A model generated the notes under the pieces. That model was not told where the DNA came from. It ran no database searches and saw only the letters and a program-made list of their open reading frames with translations. Source: Marinifilaceae bacterium (lineage in GTDB: Bacteria; Bacteroidota; Bacteroidia; Bacteroidales; Marinifilaceae). Taken from it: DNA of 64,000 nucleotides. The DNA is taken from contig JAFGYE010000002.1 in the NCBI GenBank assembly GCA_016936255.1, positions 62,001 to 126,000 on the forward strand, given 5' to 3'. The translations under genes were made by a program, and so were the position numbers. Below, in pieces: positions 16,147 to 23,374 of the stretch; position 1 is the stretch's first letter, and every line of letters starts with the position of its first letter.

Positions 16147-17343
16147 CTACTCATTAAGCAGCTGATCCTGTTGCCAGAGCAAACTGTCAATCGGAATTCG
16201 GGTTAATTCTACATCTTCTTTATTGGTTGCATATGAAACGTAGAGATAATCACCCCAAATCACACTTTTGGGATAACTGTAGCCTATTCGTTTGTATTTT
16301 CCCTTACATCTCATGGGCTGAAGATCTTTGTTGCCACTGCGCAGCAAGTAAGCATGATCAAATGTAAAACCGTCTTTGCTTAAAGTAATTGCAAGAGGAA
16401 ACCGACTTTTGTTTCCCGAAGGATTGTTAACCATAAAGGCTGTGCCGTCGGGTAAATTTCCTGCACTCTGCTTCGCTCTGGAGTCTGGTGTGTCAACAAT
16501 TACAGGTGTAGTCCAGCTTAAACCATTGTCCTTGCTAATTGAAGCAAGTTTTTTAAAACTATTGTTTTGATCCCGGAAAATCATGACAATGGTGCTGTCT
16601 TTTCTGTAAAACCAACTGGGTTCTATTTCCCGGCTTATATTTTTATTGTCTGTAGGCATGTTAATCATTTTTCCAGATGTCCAACCCGATATGCCAAGCA
16701 GGTCGTCAGTATAAAACGGTGTAACTATCAATCCGGGCTGCATATGAAAAGCCGTAATGATCCGGCCGGTTTTTAATGCATGAACATCCTGTTCAATAAT
16801 TCCTAAAACAGCTTGCCCATTGCTATTTGTAAGAGGTTTTGGCGATTTCCAATGTATCCCATCGCTTGAAGTGATGTATTCGGTATAACCTTCTTTAGCT
16901 CCATCGTTTTTATTGGGCCAATTACAAACATATGCCACAAGGGTAGTTCCGTCACTCCACCATCCGCCGCTTGTTTTTATTCCATGTTTCCATTTTTTTG
17001 TTAATGCAGATGGTTTGCTCCAGTCTTTGCCATTTTTGCTTCTGCTGTAAAAAACCTGAGTATCTTCACCATCTTCATCAACCGATGAACTTTGCCATTG
17101 CGCATAAAGCATTCCTTTAAACGGAAACAGTACTACTCCGTGATTGTATTTATTATCATTGCTTTGCGGTGCAAATATTGTTACTGTTTCAAGCCCTTTG
17201 GCGAAAAGGAGTCCCATAGTTTCGGGCTGATCAAACTTAAAGAGAGAATGGACCTTAAAAGGGACATCACATTCCTGAGCATGCAAGGACAGTACCAGAA
17301 AAAATTGAGGTAAAAGTTTAATGATATTTTTAAGTGAAATCAT
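16147..17343 (-). CDS. Sialidase-like beta-propeller (BNR/Asp-box) glycosidase, secreted
   Basis: The 398 residues begin with a signal peptide (to LSLHA). At least three Asp-box-like motifs are seen: FYSRSKNGKDWSKP, ITSSDGIHWKSP and ISKDNGLSWTTP, characteristic of six-bladed sialidase-type propellers. The nearest named family is the GH33/sialidase superfamily, but sialic acid is not expected in pectin. In some pectin loci relatives act on keto-deoxy acid sugars or on other uronides. The operon context points to a pectin side-chain activity. Fold assignment is reasonable; the substrate is unknown. Confidence 0.72.
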   Translation of the reverse strand: MISLKNIIKLLPQFFLVLSLHAQECDVPFKVHSLFKFDQPETMGLLFAKGLETVTIFAPQSNDNKYNHGVVLFPFKGMLYAQWQSSSVDEDGEDTQVFYSRSKNGKDWSKPSALTKKWKHGIKTSGGWWSDGTTLVAYVCNWPNKNDGAKEGYTEYITSSDGIHWKSPKPLTNSNGQAVLGIIEQDVHALKTGRIITAFHMQPGLIVTPFYTDDLLGISGWTSGKMINMPTDNKNISREIEPSWFYRKDSTIVMIFRDQNNSFKKLASISKDNGLSWTTPVIVDTPDSRAKQSAGNLPDGTAFMVNNPSGNKSRFPLAITLSKDGFTFDHAYLLRSGNKDLQPMRCKGKYKRIGYSYPKSVIWGDYLYVSYATNKEDVELTRIPIDSLLWQQDQLLNE

Positions 17344-17393
17344 AATTCTCTATAAAAAGTTATTATCTGCAGAATCTGGTACTGGCTTGGTAG

Positions 17394-18500
17394 TTATTTT
17401 GCATTTACTTTTTTTCTCCAGTCAGGATATTCTTTCAAGAGTTTGGCAGGAGCATTTGTATACCAGCCGTAACCATTTCGGCGTTCGTAGCTAATCTCAG
17501 CCAGAGAGTTTCTTTTAATTCCATCGCGGCTGCAGAAATAAGGCTTGCCTGTTTCTAAATCGTAAAAACGGGCCCATAATGGGGAAGCATTTTTATCTTT
17601 AACAATAATTCGATTATTCTTCCCGTTTTTATCTGTTTCCTGCGTTAATTTTACTCCTTCTATTTTGTTGGCCTCGAACCATTTTACAGCTCCATTTACA
17701 GCAGCAATAATTTCCTTGGAAGGCTTATCTATCTTCATTAATAAAAGTGCTATATTGACCGATTCGCCACCACTAAACGATGCCAATTCGTATGCACGTG
17801 CATTAGCCGGAGCGAATGTTTTTTCATCGTGCTGAGCACACCATACTGTTGGTTGACCATTTACAACAATCTGGGTTTTAAGAATGCATTGAATTCCTTT
17901 GTCGAATGCTTTTTGGGCTTTGTCCTTTCGGTTTTTATTTATTTGTAAGGACGAAAATTCTTTACTGTCATCTAATATTTGAAACAAAAATTTCATGGTA
18001 TTTACCATCGCATCATCATTATAGGTAATATGGTCTGCATAATCACTTTTGTAAGGATAAAACTGTGGCCATCCGCCATTTTCGTATTGCGAAATAAAAA
18101 TATAGTCAAGTCCTTTTTCAAATGCCTGTTTGTATCGCTCGTCATGAAAATGGGAGTATACTTTAGCCAGAAACCGCAGTTCTGATATTGTTGCTCCGTT
18201 ATCGAATGTGGCGCCAATTTCAGATTTGTCCTGAATATAATGAGCCTTCTCTGATTCTGAAAATTTGTGATGATATGGCTTGTTTTTTTCCCATCCTCCA
18301 ATTTCTTTTTGACTAAGCAGTACGTTTTCTGCCACCAATTTCGCATCCTCAGTTCCATACCATTCGGCAGGCATTTTGGTTGATACCTGTTTCCATTTCA
18401 GACTCAAATAGTCTTGAGATGTTATTTTTTGCCTGTGTTGCGCCGAAGAGCAAGTAATTGTCAAGATTGCAAGTATTGATATTAAATAGATATTCTTCAT
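17394..18500 (-). CDS. Pectate lyase, PL10 family, secreted
   Basis: PL10 enzymes cleave polygalacturonate by beta-elimination. The 368 residues show the family's (alpha/alpha)-barrel signatures in order: EIGGWEKNKPYHHKF, EIGATFDNGATISELRFLAK, QYENGGWPQFYP, ITYNDDAMVNTMKFL, WCAQHDEKTFAPANARAYEL, SFSGGESVNIALLLM, and the C-terminal PLWARFYDLETGKPYFCSRD. The leader (LTITCSSAQ) could be read by signal peptidase I or II. It follows the GH28-like gene by 17 bp, so both are on one mRNA. It is the clearest backbone-cleaving enzyme of the operon. Confidence 0.92.
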   Translation of the reverse strand: MKNIYLISILAILTITCSSAQHRQKITSQDYLSLKWKQVSTKMPAEWYGTEDAKLVAENVLLSQKEIGGWEKNKPYHHKFSESEKAHYIQDKSEIGATFDNGATISELRFLAKVYSHFHDERYKQAFEKGLDYIFISQYENGGWPQFYPYKSDYADHITYNDDAMVNTMKFLFQILDDSKEFSSLQINKNRKDKAQKAFDKGIQCILKTQIVVNGQPTVWCAQHDEKTFAPANARAYELASFSGGESVNIALLLMKIDKPSKEIIAAVNGAVKWFEANKIEGVKLTQETDKNGKNNRIIVKDKNASPLWARFYDLETGKPYFCSRDGIKRNSLAEISYERRNGYGWYTNAPAKLLKEYPDWRKKVNAK

Positions 18501-18517
18501 GGATTCTTGTTTTTACA

Positions 18518-20371
18518 TTATTGGAATGGTGAAAAATAAGTGGTGATTATTTTTTGTTTCTCTTCAATTATATCTCCATTATTATTGATTCCAACGGCGA
18601 ATAATTTTCGGTCGTACTCTCCTTTAATTTCGAAATATGTGAAATCCTGAAAAGAAATTTTCTTTATTTCATTGATCATGAGAGGGGCGGGAGTGATCTT
18701 TAAATAATTTTCCAAGGCTGATAGTACTGCTTTCGGTAATTCACCAAATGTAATATCTAATTCGGATCGCATAATCTTTCCGTTGACCAGAATTAAGAGA
18801 CGCAGTTCTTTCGACGATTCGAGTTTCAAATCAATATTGTAGATAACGTTTGACTGGGTAATCATTTGGTTAATATTGTTGACAGGAATCTGAGGATAAT
18901 TATCCGCCAGGGTATTTTTCACAGATTTTGGAAGATCATTGAATTTTATATTATTGGAATCTAAAATATCATCTTCGTTACGTTTCAGATTGATTTTTGG
19001 AATTTGAATGTTCCCAACCGAGTTTGTTCCCGAATAATTTTTGTCATTTTCCCGAACATTTGAAAAGCTCATGTTTTGCAGGTTCTTTACAAATGAACCT
19101 TTAAAGGTAGAAAACTTAGAATCATGGACATTTACATTATAAATCAAATTTTTACTATGGCCGTTAAGAAGAAAAGCCCGGCCACAATTCTCGGCATTAA
19201 TTTTATCGAGATGAATATTATATAACAATGGACTGGAATCGGATAGGTTTGAACTGTTGTTAATATTGCTAAGTAAAAATGAACCGGTAATATGATTTGC
19301 CTGAATATTTTTTAAAAATATTTCGTGGAGCTTTCCCTTTAGTACGGCATTGGCGAAAATACGCAAAGCAGTTTCGCTTGTGTCAATTTTTAAATCAGAC
19401 AGGAAAATATGATTGGCTCCGGCTTGTGTTTGAGAGCTGATAATTACTGCCGAATAAAGAACATTTTCGAAAACAGAATTTTGGATCAAGATATTTTTTG
19501 AAGCATGATTGTTTGGGATTTTAACCCGCCCGGAAAGAATTTTTACACCATCATCAACAAACTGAAATTTAGTACTGTCGACAAGAATATTTTCACTGCT
19601 TTCCAATCCAATTCCAATCTGATCGTATCCATGACTGCTGATCAAACAATTTTTAATCGTTACATGTTTGCATAAAATTGGGTGAATAACCCAAAAAGGT
19701 GCATTTTTAATGCTTACTCCCGAAATATTTATTCGGGAACACTCTAAAAAAGTGATTAAGTCGGGGCGGAAAAAGTGACCATTCCCAAATTTACGGTTGA
19801 TGGGTCTCACATCATTATTTTCCCAATCTTTCAACAATTCCCAATCTGTCCTTTCATTGAATTTCATGTTTTTCCATACCGGATCGTTTCCCTGACCGTC
19901 AATAATGCCTTTGCCGCTTATTTGTATATCAGTTGCGTTTTTAGCATAAATCAGGGGCGAATAGTTCATGCACGGAATGCCGTTAAACCAGTTGTAAGCT
20001 AAAGGATAAATTTCAGGCTTCGCAATGAATTTAAGTTCGGCACCTTCTTCCAAATACAGATTTATTTTACTCTTTAGAACAATAGGTCCGGTATAATAAA
20101 TTCCAGGAGGAATTAGAATTGTACCACCACCAAGTTCATAAACATGGTCAATTGCTTTCTGGATTCTCTGAGAATCATCTAAAAATCCAAAATCAATCAG
20201 ATTTAAAGTATCAGTTGGGATTTTTGCAGGCTTTATTTCATTTCTTATTGAATCGGCATATTCCCAGCTATTGGAACTTTCGGGAACCAGATTATTGTGA
20301 ACATTTTCTTTTTGACTGTTGCAAGCCAGCAAGACCAGAATAAGAGAAATAGATAAAATGGGAAGTCGCAT
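18518..20371 (-). CDS. GH28-like beta-helix polygalacturonase fused to C-terminal PepSY-like domains, lipoprotein
   Basis: First gene of the pectin operon; 617 residues with a lipobox leader (LVLLAC). Residues about 50-440 form a GH28-type right-handed beta-helix, beginning NLIDFGFLDDSQRIQKAIDH. The acidic residues are recognisable (Asp in SHGYDQIGI; Asp-Asp in FVDDGVKI). The substrate-binding His of the usual GHG motif and Lys of RIK appear lost (NVLYSAV, ALRIFAN). Residues 477-617 hold two related units, FNDLPKSVKNTL and FGELPKAVLSAL, each followed by beta-strands, resembling the PepSY-like/BLIP-like fold. That fusion is unusual for GH28. Family assignment is sound; activity is less sure because of the missing His and Lys. 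Confidence 0.82.
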   Translation of the reverse strand: MRLPILSISLILVLLACNSQKENVHNNLVPESSNSWEYADSIRNEIKPAKIPTDTLNLIDFGFLDDSQRIQKAIDHVYELGGGTILIPPGIYYTGPIVLKSKINLYLEEGAELKFIAKPEIYPLAYNWFNGIPCMNYSPLIYAKNATDIQISGKGIIDGQGNDPVWKNMKFNERTDWELLKDWENNDVRPINRKFGNGHFFRPDLITFLECSRINISGVSIKNAPFWVIHPILCKHVTIKNCLISSHGYDQIGIGLESSENILVDSTKFQFVDDGVKILSGRVKIPNNHASKNILIQNSVFENVLYSAVIISSQTQAGANHIFLSDLKIDTSETALRIFANAVLKGKLHEIFLKNIQANHITGSFLLSNINNSSNLSDSSPLLYNIHLDKINAENCGRAFLLNGHSKNLIYNVNVHDSKFSTFKGSFVKNLQNMSFSNVRENDKNYSGTNSVGNIQIPKINLKRNEDDILDSNNIKFNDLPKSVKNTLADNYPQIPVNNINQMITQSNVIYNIDLKLESSKELRLLILVNGKIMRSELDITFGELPKAVLSALENYLKITPAPLMINEIKKISFQDFTYFEIKGEYDRKLFAVGINNNGDIIEEKQKIITTYFSPFQ

Positions 20372-20412
20372 AACTTTTTTTTGCTAATATAAGTGAAAGT
20401 CTTATAAGCAGG

Positions 20413-20440
20413 CTGTTATTTTCTGTCATTAACTGTTATT
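20413..20440. promoter_or_regulatory. Triple direct repeat resembling a PhoB/OmpR-type box
   Basis: CTGTTATT (20413), CTGTCATT (20423) and CTGTTATT (20433) repeat with an exact 10-bp period, one helical turn. They lie between the divergent pectin operon (ATG at 20371) and its putative winged-helix regulator (ATG at 20517). OmpR/PhoB-type winged helices bind head-to-tail to direct repeats of this kind; the E. coli pho box uses CTGTCAT at an 11-bp period. Likely operator of the adjacent regulator. Confidence 0.6.
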
Positions 20441-20485
20441 GACCTATTCATTTTTTGTTTTTATGTGTTATTTAAAATGATTTAG

Positions 20486-20494
20486 TAACTTTCG
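20486..20494 (+). promoter_or_regulatory. Possible -7 box for the winged-helix regulator gene
   Basis: TAACTTTCG matches TAnnTTTG except at the last position and lies 22 bp before the ATG at 20517. A T-rich stretch with TTTTTTG upstream (20451-20457) is further away than the normal -33 spacing, so this is weak. Confidence 0.3.
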
Positions 20495-20516
20495 CAGGAC
20501 AACCGTAATATCTACC

Positions 20517-21731
20517 ATGAGTAACAATTTCGATGACAATTTCTGGCTGAGTAAAATTGCCGGCAGCAAGTATTTTACATCTGCGAACGATGTTCGATTG
20601 CTTCGTTATTTGGTAAGTGCTACACGCGAAGGTAAAATTCTGAAAGAAACGGTTATTGCCATTGACGTTTTCGGACGTGATGCTTCATTCGATCCCGGAT
20701 CGGATTCTATTGTGCGTTCCAATATTTACAATCTGCGTAAAAAGCTCAATTCTTACTATCTGGATGAAGGAAATAATGATGCTGTGCGGTTTGTAATTCC
20801 GAAGGGAAGTTATCGTGTTGTATTTGAGGTGACAGAAACAGAAAAAATGGAGCAAAAACCAGAATTGAAAGAAGTAAAACCAAATTCGATTAGTCTCAAA
20901 TTCTTGTTTCCGGTTTCTTTTATTCTGATGTTGATTTTTGCGTTCCTTTATTTCTCAGGCAATAGAAACTTCAACACTCAAAAAACAGAAAATGAAAATC
21001 CGGTTTGGGATTACTATTTGCAATCGGAAAACCCGCTGATGATCGTTTTGGGTGATTATTTTATGATGCAAAAAACGCAATTCCCGGATAGCAGCTTCAA
21101 TTATGTTCGTAATCCGGAAATAAACAGCCAAAACGACTTTATGGCATATCTGGATAAAAATCCAGAGCAAAAAGCCAGTATGAAAAAATTGGGGCAAAGT
21201 TATTTTGGTGAAGAAATCCCCAACTGTTTTTTTCAGTTGATACAAATTTTCCAAAAAGCACACAAACCATTCAGTATGAAATATGCTTCGGAATTATCAT
21301 TGAGTGATGTTCGGATGAATGACCTGATTTTTGTAGGCGATTTTGGCACTTTGGGAGTACTTAATCCTTTTTTCGCAAAAACCGGGTTTCATTATTCCAA
21401 CTTACCCCCGGCTATTTTTATTTTAAATGAACAACAAGATACTACAGAGTATATTTCTCTAAACAATCCTGATCGATCGGTATTCCAGAATGATTATGCC
21501 ATAGTCTCCAACATTTCGGCCTACGAAGGAAAAAAGATCATGTTTTTTGTTTCCTTTCTTCCATTTGGCAAATCGGAAGCATTGTACAAGTTGAGCGAAA
21601 CATCATTTTTGAATGAGCTTACTGATAGTATAGTCTCTTTTCCAACTGACTGGAATCTGTTAATGAAAATATCAGGATTGCAATCCTCAGGATTTTATTA
21701 TGAAATTATAAGGTTTGGAAGTATTGAATGA
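20517..21731 (+). CDS. Membrane-anchored winged-helix one-component regulator with periplasmic sensor domain
   Basis: Three parts are visible in 404 residues. Residues about 1-105 are an OmpR-like winged helix (RLLRYLVSATREGKILKE, DVFGRDASFDPGSDSIVRSN, RFVIPKGSYRVVF). Residues 127-148 form one membrane helix. Residues about 160-404 are a periplasmic domain starting NPVWDYYLQSENPLMIVLGDYFM. The layout is that of ToxR/CadC-type regulators, which sense outside the membrane and bind DNA directly. The C-terminal domain recalls one I associate with wHTH proteins of Acidobacteria; its ligand is unknown. The gene is divergent from the pectin operon with a triple repeat box between, so I infer that it controls that operon. 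It is neither a hybrid two-component nor an ECF/anti-sigma PUL regulator. Confidence 0.8.
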   Translation: MSNNFDDNFWLSKIAGSKYFTSANDVRLLRYLVSATREGKILKETVIAIDVFGRDASFDPGSDSIVRSNIYNLRKKLNSYYLDEGNNDAVRFVIPKGSYRVVFEVTETEKMEQKPELKEVKPNSISLKFLFPVSFILMLIFAFLYFSGNRNFNTQKTENENPVWDYYLQSENPLMIVLGDYFMMQKTQFPDSSFNYVRNPEINSQNDFMAYLDKNPEQKASMKKLGQSYFGEEIPNCFFQLIQIFQKAHKPFSMKYASELSLSDVRMNDLIFVGDFGTLGVLNPFFAKTGFHYSNLPPAIFILNEQQDTTEYISLNNPDRSVFQNDYAIVSNISAYEGKKIMFFVSFLPFGKSEALYKLSETSFLNELTDSIVSFPTDWNLLMKISGLQSSGFYYEIIRFGSIE

Positions 21732-21789
21732 ACAACATTCAAGGGATGAAACAGACTGACATCAAAAGTGAAACCAACCGTATAACTAA

Positions 21790-21832
21790 AAACAGCAGCA
21801 TGCCAGCTTTGAGCTAAGTATACTGCTGTTTA
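21790..21832 (+). terminator. Stem-loop after the regulator gene
   Basis: AAACAGCAG pairs with CTGCTGTTT across a 25-bp loop that itself can fold (AGCTTTGAGCT). It begins 59 bp after the regulator stop codon. Confidence 0.5.
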
Positions 21833-21860
21833 ATTGATATGCTAAATCAAATATAAAATA

Positions 21861-21932
21861 AGATTTGACCGGATTGCAAAATTGAAGAACTAACTTCAAA
21901 ATCATCCTACCGACGCAACCCGGTCAAAATCT
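21861..21932. terminator. Long hairpin between convergent genes
   Basis: AGATTTGACCGGATTGC pairs with GCAACCCGGTCAAAATCT with one bulge and one mismatch, and inside lies a second small stem TTGAAG / CTTCAA. It separates the regulator (+) from the efflux operon (-), so probably acts as a bidirectional transcription stop. Confidence 0.65.
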
Positions 21933-21948
21933 ACCCACTATTAAAATT

Positions 21949-23364
21949 TTACTTACGATTCCATCCACCACCTAATGAAAGGTATAAATTCACGATGGCA
22001 TTCAATTGTTGGAATTTTGTGTCAATAGTATTGATCTCTGAGTTAAGAGCGTTACTTCTAGCAGTCAACACCTCAATGTAAGTTGTGTTTTGGTAACCAT
22101 TGTTCAGCAATTCTTCCGAATATTGAACGGCTTTGTTTAAAGCATCCAATTCCATTTTCTGGATTTCATACTTTCTGCCTTCAGACTCATAACTGTACAG
22201 TGCATCTGAAACTTCCTTACCCGCTTGCAGCATCGATTTTTTAAAGTTGTAACGTGCTTCGGCTTGTTGCGCTTTGGCTACTTCATATTTTGTACGGATG
22301 TTTCTTTTGTTAAAAAGTGGTTGGGTCAAATTCCCAATCACGTTGTTGAACAAAGAGGAGCTGCTGAACCAATCATCGAAATTGATGCTTTCCAAACCTG
22401 CACTGGCACTAATGCTAATACTAGGGTAGAAGCTGCTGCGGGCAACATTTGTAAGCTCAAAAGCATTCATCAGGCCATATTCCGCAACCATCACATCCGG
22501 ACGGTTTCTAATAAGTTGTGCAGGAAAACCAGTTTGTAATTCAACACTTACATTTTGATCCTCTAATTTTCCGCGAACAATTGTTCCGGCATTTTGTCCC
22601 AACAAAAGAGAAAGGGTATTCTCCAACAGATTTACATTTTCTTCTAAATTTAAAAGAAGAATTTGAGTGCTGTATAATTGTGCTTCGGTTTGCTTCACAG
22701 CCGCTTCGGTTACTTGTCCGGCTTCTTTCAGGCTTTTCATTGTTGCCAAACCCTCAGTTCGGTTGGTTACGGTTTGTTTTGCAACATCAACCTGAGCATC
22801 TAAGGCAATTAACTGAAAATAAGCCGAAGCCAAATTGCCAACTAGAGAACTTTCTACGGCTCTTCTTGAAGCTTCACTTTGCAAATAACCTGCTTGACTT
22901 GCTCTTTTGTTGCTTCGGATTTTTCCCCAGATATCGGCTTCCCATGAAATGGTACCCGTTAATTGGTAGTTTTCATAATTGGGACCGTTTCCACCTGCTG
23001 AAATTCCAGTCAGACTATTGTCCGACAATTCATAGTTACCACCATTTGCACTCATGCTAAGGCTTGGCAGATAACTCATTTTACCTTGTTTGTAATAGGC
23101 TTCGGCAGCATTTACACGCTCAATTGCCATCAAGTAATCCAAATTGTTATTCAAAGCTTTATTAATTAAGCTTTGCAGGTTCGCATCAGTGAATAATTCC
23201 TCCCAAGGCATACTGGCAAGTGTTGTCGAATCGTTGGTTGAAATATTTCGATACTGATCTGCAGTCTCTAGCTCTGGTTGCTGGTATTTCTTTGCAACAA
23301 AACAGGATTGAAGACTGAATGCAGTCAATACCAGACTAAGTATTATATATCTTTTCTTCATCAT
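21949..23364 (-). CDS. TolC-family (NodT/OprM-like) outer-membrane efflux lipoprotein
   Basis: Outer-membrane channel of the tripartite RND pump. The 471 residues begin with a lipobox leader (AFSLQSC). Two OEP domains follow, with long coiled-coil helices and the NodT-type landmarks MPWEELFTDANLQSLINKAL, ISWEADIWGKIRSNKRA and IRNRPDVMVAEYGL. The C-terminus ends in NLYLSLGGGWNRK, which contains the LGGGW characteristic of NodT-family channels. It is the last gene of the efflux operon, only 10 bp after the RND gene. Drug or substrate range cannot be told from the sequence. Confidence 0.93.
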   Translation of the reverse strand: MMKKRYIILSLVLTAFSLQSCFVAKKYQQPELETADQYRNISTNDSTTLASMPWEELFTDANLQSLINKALNNNLDYLMAIERVNAAEAYYKQGKMSYLPSLSMSANGGNYELSDNSLTGISAGGNGPNYENYQLTGTISWEADIWGKIRSNKRASQAGYLQSEASRRAVESSLVGNLASAYFQLIALDAQVDVAKQTVTNRTEGLATMKSLKEAGQVTEAAVKQTEAQLYSTQILLLNLEENVNLLENTLSLLLGQNAGTIVRGKLEDQNVSVELQTGFPAQLIRNRPDVMVAEYGLMNAFELTNVARSSFYPSISISASAGLESINFDDWFSSSSLFNNVIGNLTQPLFNKRNIRTKYEVAKAQQAEARYNFKKSMLQAGKEVSDALYSYESEGRKYEIQKMELDALNKAVQYSEELLNNGYQNTTYIEVLTARSNALNSEINTIDTKFQQLNAIVNLYLSLGGGWNRK

Positions 23365-23374
23365 TTCTTTCTAT

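Noticed and set aside
22518-23060. 180-codon plus-strand ORF
   Set aside because: Antisense to the well-supported TolC-family gene; composition is that of a shadow frame.
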